64,000 nucleotides of DNA from Gloeophyllum trabeum ATCC 11539. Taxonomy: Eukaryota; Basidiomycota; Agaricomycetes; Gloeophyllales; Gloeophyllaceae. Positions 1-9,556 of this stretch are shown piece by piece. Every line of letters starts with the position of its first letter. The stretch's first letter is position 1. The notes under the pieces are model-generated. The model did not search any database, was not told the origin of the DNA, and saw only the letters and a list, made by a program, of their open reading frames with translations. The stretch covers positions 801,538 to 865,537 of the forward strand of contig NW_006920421.1 in the NCBI RefSeq assembly GCF_000344685.1, given 5' to 3'. Position numbers and translations under genes: made by a program.

Positions 1-1433
1 TACGATGATATGCACTGACACACAACAATCACCAAGGACCAAAAGGAATATACCTAACCCCCGTGATATGGGTGAAGGCAGTCCGAGACAACTGAAGGGT
101 ATTTAATAGTTCGAGGCGGAAAGGAGGAGTAAGACGCCGTAGGGTAGTCCGTAGGAAGACCTAGAAAAATAAAACAAAAAACCTTGACGCCTGAAACAAA
201 CACTAGTGGACGCTCCGGAGTATTTATCTCCGGAAAGTCGCAAACAAAGTCGCAAACCACGGAACCGAGTGTAGGTTCGGGCCCACGGGAGTAGAAAACG
301 CTAAAGGGGACTTGTTTAATTTTTATTTCGCTATGTGAGACTCACCGGAGCTAATTAAATCGATGGCGGAGATAATTTACTCGACGAGTCAGGCCTATTG
401 GCAAAGCTAAGATCGGTTATAATTCGCTAAGTTCGACGCTTTCGAACTTCGAGGGTCGCTGAGATCGTAACGCTAATTCTCTGAGATGGTGAAGTCGAAA
501 CTTGTTTTTCTGTATGCTACTTTGTACAATTTATACTACAGGAATGGCTTTGCGACCGTTCGGAGATAAATAACAAATAAACGCCGCTACCCACAGGATT
601 GCTCAGCACTTGCCGCCGTTATACCATACACCATGCGACTCTCTTGCACTCCCACTTGCTCATCCCAGCCCCTAGAGGTTGCTTCGACGCTCCGCCACCT
701 GCCCTAAGCAGTCCCATCACTCCGCGCGATGTGCTGGTCACGTGCTAATTACCTCCGGCCGCTTGCTGACTGATGCTGGCCTCATGGTGACTCATATGCG
801 TCTGCACCTTCGGTAGTTTGATGGAAACAAGAGGGAGTGAGTGTTGGAGGTTGGGCATGAGGACGACGCCCCTCGATAGAAGTGCCCGCGGCCCCGGAGC
901 TAATTCATCTAGAAGTCGCATTGGTTAAGTCGCTCCGGAGCTCCTGTTCGCGGAGATAAATTGTGGAATGGGTCCGTGTACGCCTCAAGGATGTTAGGAA
1001 GTCCGGAGCTAAATAGAAAAATTCTTTTAGAGCCCATAGAAGCCTAGAGGTGTGTGAGCGCTATGTCGAATAAGCTCCGGGGGGCTTGTACGATGTGCTG
1101 AGTCCTCGTTTTCGGGGGTCAGATGATCCTGAGGCTTATCACTGGTTCCCAGTGATACTGGGGTCAGGAACAACACTTGTTATGATTTTCCCATGCTTAT
1201 CTCATTCCATTTTCATTCTGAGCATTGCTATTGGACAGTACCTTTCTCCGAGTAGACCTTCCCATGGACGCTATCTTCTTATCACATGGTATCTCCCTTG
1301 ACTCACATTCTACCAATGAGCACCCTTGTATTTCTCATTTCTCTGAGTTACATTCTCACAGGATAGCTTACGCATCCTCTCTTATTGTTCTCTTCTTTGG
1401 GTATTAACCCCTATACCAGTTACTATATATACT
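1..1433. other. Gene-free left edge with a recurring CCGGAG motif
   Basis: I find no convincing coding region here; the open frames are short and resemble nothing. What is visible is a short motif, CCGGAG followed by CTAA or by a variant GGAGATAA, at about 213-231, 345-376, 560-569, 893-903, 933-960, 1003-1012 and 1073-1080. The stretch lies immediately upstream of a degraded Ty3/gypsy pol region, so it may be non-coding retrotransposon sequence or an older insertion. No clear LTR pair could be defined by eye. Confidence 0.4.
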
Positions 1434-3540
1434 GTACAAAGAATTTGCGGATGTCTTCGACAAGAAAAGCTCAGAGTGATTTCCTGAACGACGACCTTAT
1501 GACCACGCAATAGATCTCAAGGAAGGATTTGTTCCAAAGAATCAGAAGCTTTACCCTATGTCACCATTGGAGCAACAGAAGCTCCATGAATTCTTGAAGG
1601 AAAACTTGTTGAAAGGCTACATCCGACCGTCAAAATCCCCTATGGCATCACCATTCTTCTTTGTAGGCAAGAAGGATGGAGATGTACGGCCTTGCCAAGA
1701 TTACTGGTATCTCAATGAATGGACAGTCAAGAACACCTATCCAATTCCCCTGATCAGTGAAATCTTGGACAAGCTACAAGGGGCAAAGGTTTGCACCAAA
1801 TTGGATGTCCGCAAAGGCTACAACAATGTCCGTATCAAAGAAGGTGATGAATGGAAGGCAGTGTTCAAAACCAATCGGGGATTGTTTGAACCAACCGTCA
1901 TGTTCTTTGGTCTAGCAATTCGCCGGCAACATTCCAGTCAATGATGAATGAATTATTCAAAGACATGATTGACGAAGGATGGCTTATCATCTACATGGAC
2001 GACTTCCTTATCTTCTCCAAGACAGCTGAAGAAGATATGGAAAGGACAAAAAGAGTCTTGGCACAACTAAGGGAAAATGACCTATTCCTCAAACTGGAGA
2101 AATGCTATTTTGTCAACCGGAAGTGGAATACCTTGGACTGATCGTCAAGGAAAACCACTGAGGCATGGATCCAGTCAAGTTGAAAGGAATTGCAAGTTGG
2201 CCTATCCCTAGGAAATTGAAGGTTGTCCCGTCATTCCTAGGATTCTGCAACTTCTACCGACGATTTATTCCACACTTTGCCAATATCTCTCAACCATTGA
2301 ACGAGCTCACCAAGAAGGATCATCCTTGGGACTGGACAGCTGAATGTCAAACCGCATTTGAAACCTTGAAGCAGAAGTTCCTGGAAGAACCAGTGCTGAT
2401 GATGCCAGACAAATCCAAACCATTCATCCTGGAAACCGATGCATCCAAGTTTGCATCAGGGGCAGTTCTACGCCAAAAGGATGTAAATGGAGACTGGCAC
2501 CCATGCGGATATCCTTCACAGGCATTTGACAAGGCTCAACGAAACTATGAAATCTATGATAGGGAGCTCCTGGTGATCATTCGAGGACTACAGAATTGGG
2601 ACTACTACTTTGAGGGTGCACCCCATCCAGTCACGGTCTACTGCGATCACAAGAACTTGCAGTACTATCGATCTGCACAACACCTAACAAGACGACAAGC
2701 TCGGTGGTCACTGTATCTGTCCAAGTTCGGTCTGATCTTGAAACATATTCCTGGGCCACAAATGGTGCAATCAGATGCGCTCTCAAGACGACCAGATCTA
2801 TGTCCTGACGAGGAAGACGTTGACCAGGTGGTCCTATTACCAGAGCAAATGTTCAATAGTGTTGCAACTCCAGATCAGGATGAACGTATGAGCGAACCCT
2901 CTACACCTAAACCGGGGAAGGAATTGGAGATTCAAACAAAGCAGGATATACCAATGACACCATCCGAACCAAGCCCAATGGAACTCAAGGATGACCCAAC
3001 GGAAAATGTATCCATGACAAAGGGCAACGAGGGTCCAACTGAATCAAAGGTTGATCCAACACTGATCTCTTGTGATGACCCCACGATTGTATGGATCGAC
3101 AACCCTGACCTCCAAGGTGACATTCACCCACCCGATATCATGGAAGCAGAAAGGATCACGAACAAGCGAACACATGAACCAATGATCAACAATGACTGGA
3201 TTCCCATTGACAAAAGGCCACGCCTAGATGGACAAGAACAAAGTACCTTGACAGACAGGCCATTGGAAATCCAAGCCATTGACGTAGACCGACATGATCA
3301 AATGGTTAAGGCAACTGAGATTGACTCTGTGGTATGCGATGCTCTGCAAGCCTTGAAGACAGGATCACCCCTTCCCCTCCGATCCTCACTCAATGATTGG
3401 AAACTTGAAGAAGGGCTTGTAAAATTCAAAGGACGCATCTACGTACCAGCCAATCAAGATCTACGCAGAGAAATTGTGTCTCAGTACCATGACTCTCTGC
3501 TGGACACCCAGGATGCTTCAAGACTCTGGAATTGGTTCAA
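1434..3540 (+). pseudogene. Retrotransposon reverse transcriptase-RNase H remnant
   Basis: This is the N-terminal half of a Ty3/gypsy polyprotein in three frame segments, 1558-1938, 1941-2138 and 2165 onward. The first carries the fingers and palm start (FFVGKKDG, LDVRKGYNN). The second carries YMDDFLIFSKT. The third carries the connection region (FLGFCNFYRRFI) and RNase H (ETDASKFASGAV, DRELLVI, CDHKNL, SDALSRRPD). A long acidic, proline-rich linker, roughly 2830-3330, then leads to the integrase zinc-binding region, which is cut short. The frameshifts and stops make it non-functional. Confidence 0.85.
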
Positions 3541-4000
3541 AGAGACTATTGGTGGCCAGGAATGTTCATCTTTATCCGCAATTATGTTGATGGTTGTGCT
3601 ACCTTTCAACAAAACAAAGTGAACACTCACCCTTCAGCACCTGCATTGAACCCCATCCCTGCCCCAACACGAACACATCCATTTTCTGCCACCTCGACCA
3701 AATCATGGTCATGGTAGACCATGCCCTAACAAAGGGGGTAATTTTGGTGCCATGTCACAAGATGATTGATGCAGAGAAGACTGCTCAAATTTTCCATGAG
3801 AATGTCTACAGACGATTTGGATCACCTGATACCATCATATCTGATAGAGGACCTCAATTTGCGTCAAAGGTTCTCCAAGAAACATGCAAGCTGCTAGGCA
3901 TCAAATCCAAACTCAGCACTGCTTATCACCCTCAAACCGATGGCGAAACTGAGAGGGTCAATCAAGAACTGGAAAAAGATGGGAGATACTATTTTAGTTT
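3520..4000 (+). pseudogene. Retrotransposon integrase remnant
   Basis: Fragments in two frames recall a gypsy-type integrase. Around 3532-3640 there is the YWWPGM and [14 protein letters not shown] region that normally follows the HHCC finger. Around 3705-3980 is the catalytic core with [15 protein letters not shown] and [17 protein letters not shown], covering the expected D, D and E positions. Sequence between the two parts is missing, and the reading frame changes near 3620-3700. No chromodomain is visible before the similarity ends near 3980. Confidence 0.8.
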
Positions 4001-4326
4001 TGCTTGTTATTCACAAAAAGGTATTCTAACTCATGGTCAAGAAACAGTATTGGGATGTGCTAGAAGTGTCCATAACAGTAGATGAATAGTGCAGCTATCA
4101 CATCGAAGTTCTTCCCCCACAAAAAATTGAGGAGGAAGGGCAGTGTGGTCAAATGTGTAAAGGTCCGGTGGTGTGTAAAGGTCCGGTTGATGACTGTATA
4201 TGGTGGAGCGACCATTTCTTCCCGACAGGACCCTCCTCCCTGCTAGCATGGGAGTGGGGAATGGGGAATGGGTTGCTGATGGGTTGTTGCTCTCAAGGGG
4301 GTTGCTGATTAGAAGTATCCCTGTGT

Positions 4327-6277
4327 TACAGTCCCGGACAACCAAAGACAACAAATTCAGCGACCAGATTTCCTGAGGTCCAGCAGCCATGGGAACCCCA
4401 ATTTTATTGCAGAAACGAGTGATTTAGACTCTAAAGAAGAGATTGGCATGAGCCGATTTCCCATAAACCCCCTGTAGCCATCAATAATGGGTCGGGATGG
4501 GCCAAAATTTTGGCCGTATACAAAACAAATTGGGAAAAATGCGGAAAATATGCCAATCGACTCCTTTCAATGAGCTGAGTTTGACTCCGGCTTAAATCTA
4601 ATAATTGGACCAGCCAATATGCCATAATAGCTCTCATAAGTAGGTAGCCTTACTGCGCCCCGTGCAAACATGTACAAATATACCATATTGAGAAGAATGT
4701 CACGTGATGCCAGCAAACGCGGGCTTCCTGATGCGCGCGTGTCCGGCCAGTAAGAGTGTCTTCAAGTCTGGACTAAGAGGGTCATATAGACGGGGCAAAA
4801 TAGATTTTCATTGAAATCTATATAGCTGTGATACATGTGGCTGACAAGGATAATATAAAAGCTAACAATAAGGAAAATTGGTAACCCTAAGAGCACAAAT
4901 CAAAGGAATTTTCAACAGTACGACTTGAACTCCAGACATCCAGCACAGAAGGCAGGCCACATAACCACACTAAAGAGGCAATACAATTCTTGCGCATTAA
5001 ACTAATATAATGGCAATGTAATTGGCGTTTACTTAATACGGCGGGGTCCAGTTATTTTTAGTGACGCGGCCGGTGGGGTCGGAGGTCACATGATATTTTT
5101 CTCGAAAAGGTAATATTTGGTCGTGTTTACACGGGGGCGCAATAGCAAAGATGCTCATAAGTGCAGGCCAAATATGGCAGTCAAGGTAACATGTGCAATA
5201 AATTTGAACTTCCTTGCCAGTGGGCGGCCTCAGAAGGAGGTCTGAAGTCTTCGAAAGCCTAGATGCAGCTCCATGCAAGGGTTTACAGGTCCCCAAAGGC
5301 TCATGTCGGAAAAATCAGAAAAACATGATATTGCTATACAATGCCAGATAATGCACTGATAAGTCAATCAGGTTCGAGGAGAGTTATCGGGTTCAGAAAT
5401 GATCAAAAAGCGCGTATAAGCCTCCGTCAGGCTGATCAGGCCTGACGGGGGTTACAAGCCATTATAAGGCATGATAAGCCCGGATAAGGCCATGGGTCCC
5501 AGAAATGAGAAAAAGAGGAGCCACTCACGCCACCCGATGGTCATCGACACCACTACCTAAGACATCACTTTAATACAGGTACTTCGACTTTGATTCGAAC
5601 GAGCGGCCTTGAGTTGAACGATGATGATATATGTAAACACTAACGATATAACTACTACACTACGCAACAATAGCTGTGTGGGTCTCACATTGGTATATAT
5701 ATATCATACATACTGCCTTACCGGGCGACTCGTAATTACCGTCGCTCGCGCTCACGTCCTCTGACGTACGGCTCTTGTAGATTTCGCCATAACTTTAGAC
5801 TTAGACTATAATGCTACCGTAGTCAAACATGCCACCTTTAAAACACTCAATCCGTGTAAAGGCTACGACCGTATTTCAAGATGTTTCCGACGTACAGGTC
5901 TACTACAGAATTCCTGTGATATTACAGCACCACCAGAAGCCCCTACCTAATCCAAGCCTGACAACATCTGATAAGGGCTTATCAGCCTTGAAACATAACA
6001 TTATAATGCCTGATCAGTCCGTCAGGTTCTGTCAGGGCTTATAAGTCTTTTCCAGATTTTCCGACACAGGGCATGACCTGGGAGGTCCGGTGACTGTGTA
6101 GAATGTTGTTGAAATTGCCCAAAATTTTGGCCGTATCAAAAAGTCGTGGGAAAAGTAAGGGGACCTCATTTTTGGATGTTTCCAGCCTCCCTGAGTCCGA
6201 ATCTGAAGTCAGTTTCCCGCCAAAAAATCTCGTTCGATCAGAAATCAATTTGTTGCCTTTGCTTGTCCGGGACTGTA
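4327..6277. mobile_element. TA-flanked inverted-repeat DNA element, non-coding
   Basis: The left end (4327 onward) reads TACAGTCCCGGACAA and continues with CAAAGACAACAAATT. The reverse complement of the right end (to 6277) gives TACAGTCCCGGACAA and then a close match of the same continuation. Both ends are bounded by TA, as expected for the target duplication of the Tc1/mariner-pogo group. Between them I see no transposase motif, only short open frames, so the copy is non-autonomous or decayed. A second inverted-repeat unit (5304-6066) lies inside. Superfamily placement rests only on the ends and the TA. Confidence 0.55.
5304..6066. mobile_element. Inverted-repeat element nested in the larger one
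   Basis: The left end starts TGTCGGAAAAATCAGAAAAA and the right end, reverse complemented, starts TGTCGGAAAATCTGGAAAAG. Further in, 5410-5480 and 5950-6045 are again inverted relative to each other, sharing CTGATCAGG, CATTATAA and GATAAGCCC blocks. The left arm contains a compact hairpin at 5424-5448. A CA dinucleotide flanks both ends. No protein-coding content is recognisable. It may alternatively be the sub-terminal structure of the enclosing element. Confidence 0.4.
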
Positions 6278-6655
6278 GTACATACACTGTACAAAGTGTA
6301 TAGCAGAATCACTGCTGATTGCATCGAGCTACTAATACATACAAAGCCAGACAAGCCCCATGCAATGGGGTACACGAGTAATCTACTGCGGTGCAGGCTA
6401 TGATATGTTTCGGTTTGCGACAGTAGGGTATATGGTATCATGCGTCTAGCGCAGAGTGCAAACGGTCAACGCTGGGATCCAAGAAAGGCGGGGTTACGGA
6501 TGGAGAGAGGGGGTGAAGATTAGGAGGCCGTCGTCGAGAGGCCTGCCGGGGACGGGATATGAGGGGTGAGCAAGGGTATCTTGTGGTGTGGGTGGGTGGG
6601 GTTTATGTCGGAAAATTGGGGAGAAACACGGACAACAAGGCGCCGCGAGGTCACG
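6278..6655. other. Gene-free spacer
   Basis: This lies between the inverted-repeat element and the stop codon of the SH3 membrane-protein gene. It should contain that gene's 3' untranslated region on the minus strand. I see no other structure. Confidence 0.4.
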
Positions 6656-7800
6656 TTAGTACACATTCGACCACGAAACGCACTCATCGCGCGACGAGAA
6701 CCCCGGGCCCGCATCGAGCTGAATCGACACGCCCAGGCTGGACACGCGCATGGGCCGCTCTGCGCGGAGCCCCTTCACGGGCTTGAGGAACGCCCACGCC
6801 GGCACCGCGCCCATCTCGACCTCGCCGGGGTTGAACACGCTGCTGCGGCCGACGACGCACCACCCGTCGTCGAAGCTCTGCACGACGGTGAGCTGCTCGC
6901 CGAGCGCGACGACGAGCTCGTCGGGGAGCACGGGGTCGAACGTCTGGCGGACCTTGCGCTGCGCGGAGTCGCCCGCGAAGGAGAGCGAGGAGGCGGTGGA
7001 GAGGCGATTGCTGCCGACGCTCATGATGGAGTGGCGCGCGACGGAGAGGAAGGAGCCGACGGAGGAGCGGCGGGAGGCGCCGTCGTGCGTGGGGGAAGGG
7101 GGCGTGAGGTGGGGCGCGTTGAGCGCGAAGGAGAAGGGGCGGAACGGCTTGGGCATGGAACCGCTCGAGGAGTAGTAGTCGAGGATCTCGTCGCGCGACG
7201 CGTCGGGCCGTATCGTCTTTGCGGGCATAACGACGTTCTTAGCGGCCAGATTATTTCTGGAGAATGTTTCGCCATGGATGCCGACTAGAATGCTACGGAC
7301 TCGATGTCAGTGCTGGTGCTGGGCAGAGGATAGCACGGCCCTTACCTCGGCGGAGGCTCTTTATCTTCCTTCTCCTCGACAATCCCGCGGACGTTGAGGA
7401 ACGCTGCACCGCGGTTCTCCTCTCTCTGCTTCTTCGATCGTTTCCGGATAAATCGCAGGCCAAAATAGGCGGCGAGACCGAGAACGATGACTCCAGCTAT
7501 CACGAAACCAGCGATAATAATCCCCATATTGGAGGAACTAAGGCTGCTGGACGTCTCATCGTCGCGCGGAACGAGTACAGAGGGAGGCATGTCGGGTGGG
7601 GAAGAGGGGGACGTCGTGGAGGCCGAAACGAGCGTGTATTGTAAAAGAGCGAGAGGGTATGTACTGGAATCTCAGCCGGCGCAAACGAACGCAGGAAAAG
7701 TCCCGCTAATAGCGACGCTACTAGTCGTGGCCGCGGGGATGGCGGGGCGGGCCACTGGGACGGAGGTGTGTGAGGGAGGCAGCGGTTGATAGCGTCCCAT
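6656..7800 (-). CDS. Single-pass membrane protein with SH3 domain
   Basis: Minus-strand model: exons 7800-7722, 7670-7346 and 7256-6656, about 334 residues. The last two exons are well supported: a GTAAGG donor joins in phase to a CTCCAG acceptor. A shorter form starts at the ATG at 7590; I prefer the upstream exon because the frame stays open above 7590 and is Ser/Thr/Pro-rich. One transmembrane helix (IIIAGFVIAGVIVLGLAAYF) is followed by a basic stop-transfer run and a cytoplasmic tail. Near the C-terminus is an SH3-like fold (TFDPVLPDEL, DDGW, VPAWAFLKP). The likely role is a plasma-membrane scaffold that binds proline-rich partners. The first exon is tentative. Confidence 0.65.
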
Positions 7801-8224
7801 TTTACCTGTCGCAACCAGCGACGTCGGAGCACTCGGCGCTCGTCCGCGGTGTCCCATCGCGTGCGCCACGTGCTTCAGTAGGCCTCCGAGCCGGGCTTCT
7901 TCCGTTGCCACGGGGATCTCAGATAATCTTAGCCGTTTATTTTTAGCTTGGCATTCACCATGCACACAACTCCAAGACGACGTTCGCTGCATATGTTCCA
8001 AATGATTAGGTAGCAATAAATAACAAGTCAATGGTTCGAATAACAATAACACAGGCTGGTCGGATTCAAGCCAACCGCGGCGAACAGGCAAAGAAAGGTA
8101 GGGCGGGGGTGGGGCAAGGTAATCAGGAATAGATGCCAGATCGTTTCCTGCTTCGGGGGGAGGAAACGAAGCGACGGTGGTACAGGTCGTACACGATCAG
8201 ACTGTCCATGGTAGAGTCGGCATC
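7801..8224. other. Spacer between two tandem membrane-protein genes
   Basis: No gene is recognised. On the minus strand this is the 3' flank of the NPF-motif protein and the 5' flank of the SH3 protein. Confidence 0.4.
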
Positions 8225-9556
8225 CTACTCGTTGTGAGTCACAGTCGACGTTCCCGGAGGCAGCGGGAACTGCCCGACACTCATCACCTCCTCGTCCCCG
8301 TACGTAGAGGTCGACATCATAGACGGCTGCGCCGACACGCGCAGCTCCTTGTGCAGATCCGGCACGCCCGGCTCCTCCTCCGTGGGCAAATCGAGCGCCG
8401 CGATGAGCGAGCGCATCGCGCGGTGCGTGGTGTACGTGACGGAGCTGCGCGCGGTCATCACGCTGTCCGCGTTGCGCGTCGTGCGCTTCGTGACCGCCTT
8501 CGGCGGCGTCTGCACGGTGCCGTTCTCGTCCGCGAACGGATTCGCCGCGCTCGTGCTGCTGACGCGCAGGCTCTTGCTCCGCGGCCGCGCGTCCTGGGCG
8601 CCGAAGAAGGGGTTGTTGACGCTCTTTCTGCGCTGCACGGGCTCATCATCGAACGGATTCGAGACTTCCAGGTCCTCCGGGCGGACGACCTCGGCCGACT
8701 CCCATTTGTGGTTCTGAGCGTGCGATACGGTGGTCGGAGGGGTGGGAATAGCGAGATCTTTGACGGGCGACATGGCACCCCCATTCGACATGCGCAGAGA
8801 CCGCATAGACAAGAACGAGTCGTCGCCAACCGTTTCCCCGTCCCACGAGACCGTCGGCGTGCTCTCCGCGCGGCCCATGAACTTCCGCGGGGGCGCGCCC
8901 GCGCCGGACAGCTCCTCCGCGAGCCCGGGGTAGTACGAGGAGACGGGCACCGGCGGGAGCTCGTACTCGCTCGCGGACTTCTCCGACGCGCGCGTGCGGA
9001 TGCTCGGCGACTTTTTGAACATGTTAAACTTCTCCTCCTCGCCGACCTCGCGCGTCTCGGGCCGCGCGGTCTGGCCCTCCCAGCGGTCCTCGTCGTCGCC
9101 GAGGCGCGCCCACGGCTCGAGGCGCGAGCGCCGCCGGTCGCTGTCGCCGCTGATGTTGCGCGCGCCGCGGCGCTTCGCGTCCTTCTCGCGCTTGCCGCAC
9201 CAGAGGACGAGGCAGATGAGCAGGCCGAGCGCGGCGAAGGCGCCGATGCACGCGCCGACGACGGTGCCGATGGGGATCTGGTTGTCGGTGTCGGAGGCGG
9301 GGGCGGCAGCGGCGGCGCTGGTGGATGCGGGGGGCGGCGCGGTGGAGGACGTGGCCTTGGGCGAGGGCGTGACAGTGATCGTGGGGAGCTGCGCGGGGAC
9401 GTCGGCTGCGGCCGTGGACGCAGAGGAGTCTACGACGAGGCTGCCTGTCGCAGCCTGTGTGTCAATGGCTATGGTGGTGCCAGCGGTGTTGATGCCCACC
9501 GCAGCGGAGAGCGACGGGACTTGACGGCGGTGTGGGTATAGTGGCCTGATAGGCAT
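8225..9556 (-). CDS. Single-pass membrane protein with NPF motifs
   Basis: One uninterrupted minus-strand frame from ATG 9556 encodes 443 residues. The first 90 or so are Ser/Thr/Ala/Pro-rich and probably extracellular. One transmembrane helix follows (IGTVVGACIGAFAALGLLICLVLW), then a Lys/Arg stop-transfer stretch and a long disordered cytoplasmic tail. The tail has three NPF tripeptides (NPFDDE, NPFFGA, NPFADE), the classic ligand of EH domains in endocytosis, and Pro-rich and Ser-rich patches. The topology recalls fungal Mid2-like or SKG6-like membrane proteins, but I cannot name a family. The SH3 membrane protein lies directly downstream on the same strand, which suggests a shared cortical or endocytic function. 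The opposite strand is also open but has no meaningful protein. Confidence 0.75.
   Translation of the reverse strand: MPIRPLYPHRRQVPSLSAAVGINTAGTTIAIDTQAATGSLVVDSSASTAAADVPAQLPTITVTPSPKATSSTAPPPASTSAAAAAPASDTDNQIPIGTVVGACIGAFAALGLLICLVLWCGKREKDAKRRGARNISGDSDRRRSRLEPWARLGDDEDRWEGQTARPETREVGEEEKFNMFKKSPSIRTRASEKSASEYELPPVPVSSYYPGLAEELSGAGAPPRKFMGRAESTPTVSWDGETVGDDSFLSMRSLRMSNGGAMSPVKDLAIPTPPTTVSHAQNHKWESAEVVRPEDLEVSNPFDDEPVQRRKSVNNPFFGAQDARPRSKSLRVSSTSAANPFADENGTVQTPPKAVTKRTTRNADSVMTARSSVTYTTHRAMRSLIAALDLPTEEEPGVPDLHKELRVSAQPSMMSTSTYGDEEVMSVGQFPLPPGTSTVTHNE

Larger units (their letters stand above)
1434..4085 (+). mobile_element. Degenerate Ty3/gypsy retrotransposon (pol region)
   Basis: Read left to right, the plus strand gives reverse transcriptase, RNase H and integrase core in the order of Ty3/gypsy elements. 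The reverse transcriptase keeps the YMDD box near 1994-2005. RNase H follows from about 2400, and the integrase part retains the DRGPQF and [13 protein letters not shown] signatures between 3840 and 3970. The frame is broken many times: an in-frame stop at 1477, one-base shifts near 1915 and 2108, a stop just before 2165, and deletions around 3525-3700. No gag and no matched LTRs were found. The element cannot be autonomous. Confidence 0.9.

Noticed and set aside
4921..4960. Possible tRNA T-arm-like sequence (TTGAACTCCAGAC)
   Set aside because: No acceptor stem or anticodon arm could be paired around it.
6566..7288. Plus-strand open frame of 240 codons over the SH3 gene
   Set aside because: Its composition (Arg/Glu/Gly-rich) is that of an antisense shadow; the minus strand gives a recognisable SH3 domain.
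8177..9541. Long plus-strand open frame of 454 codons opposite the NPF-motif protein
   Set aside because: It is Arg-rich, has no motif and mirrors the GC-rich third positions of the real minus-strand gene.
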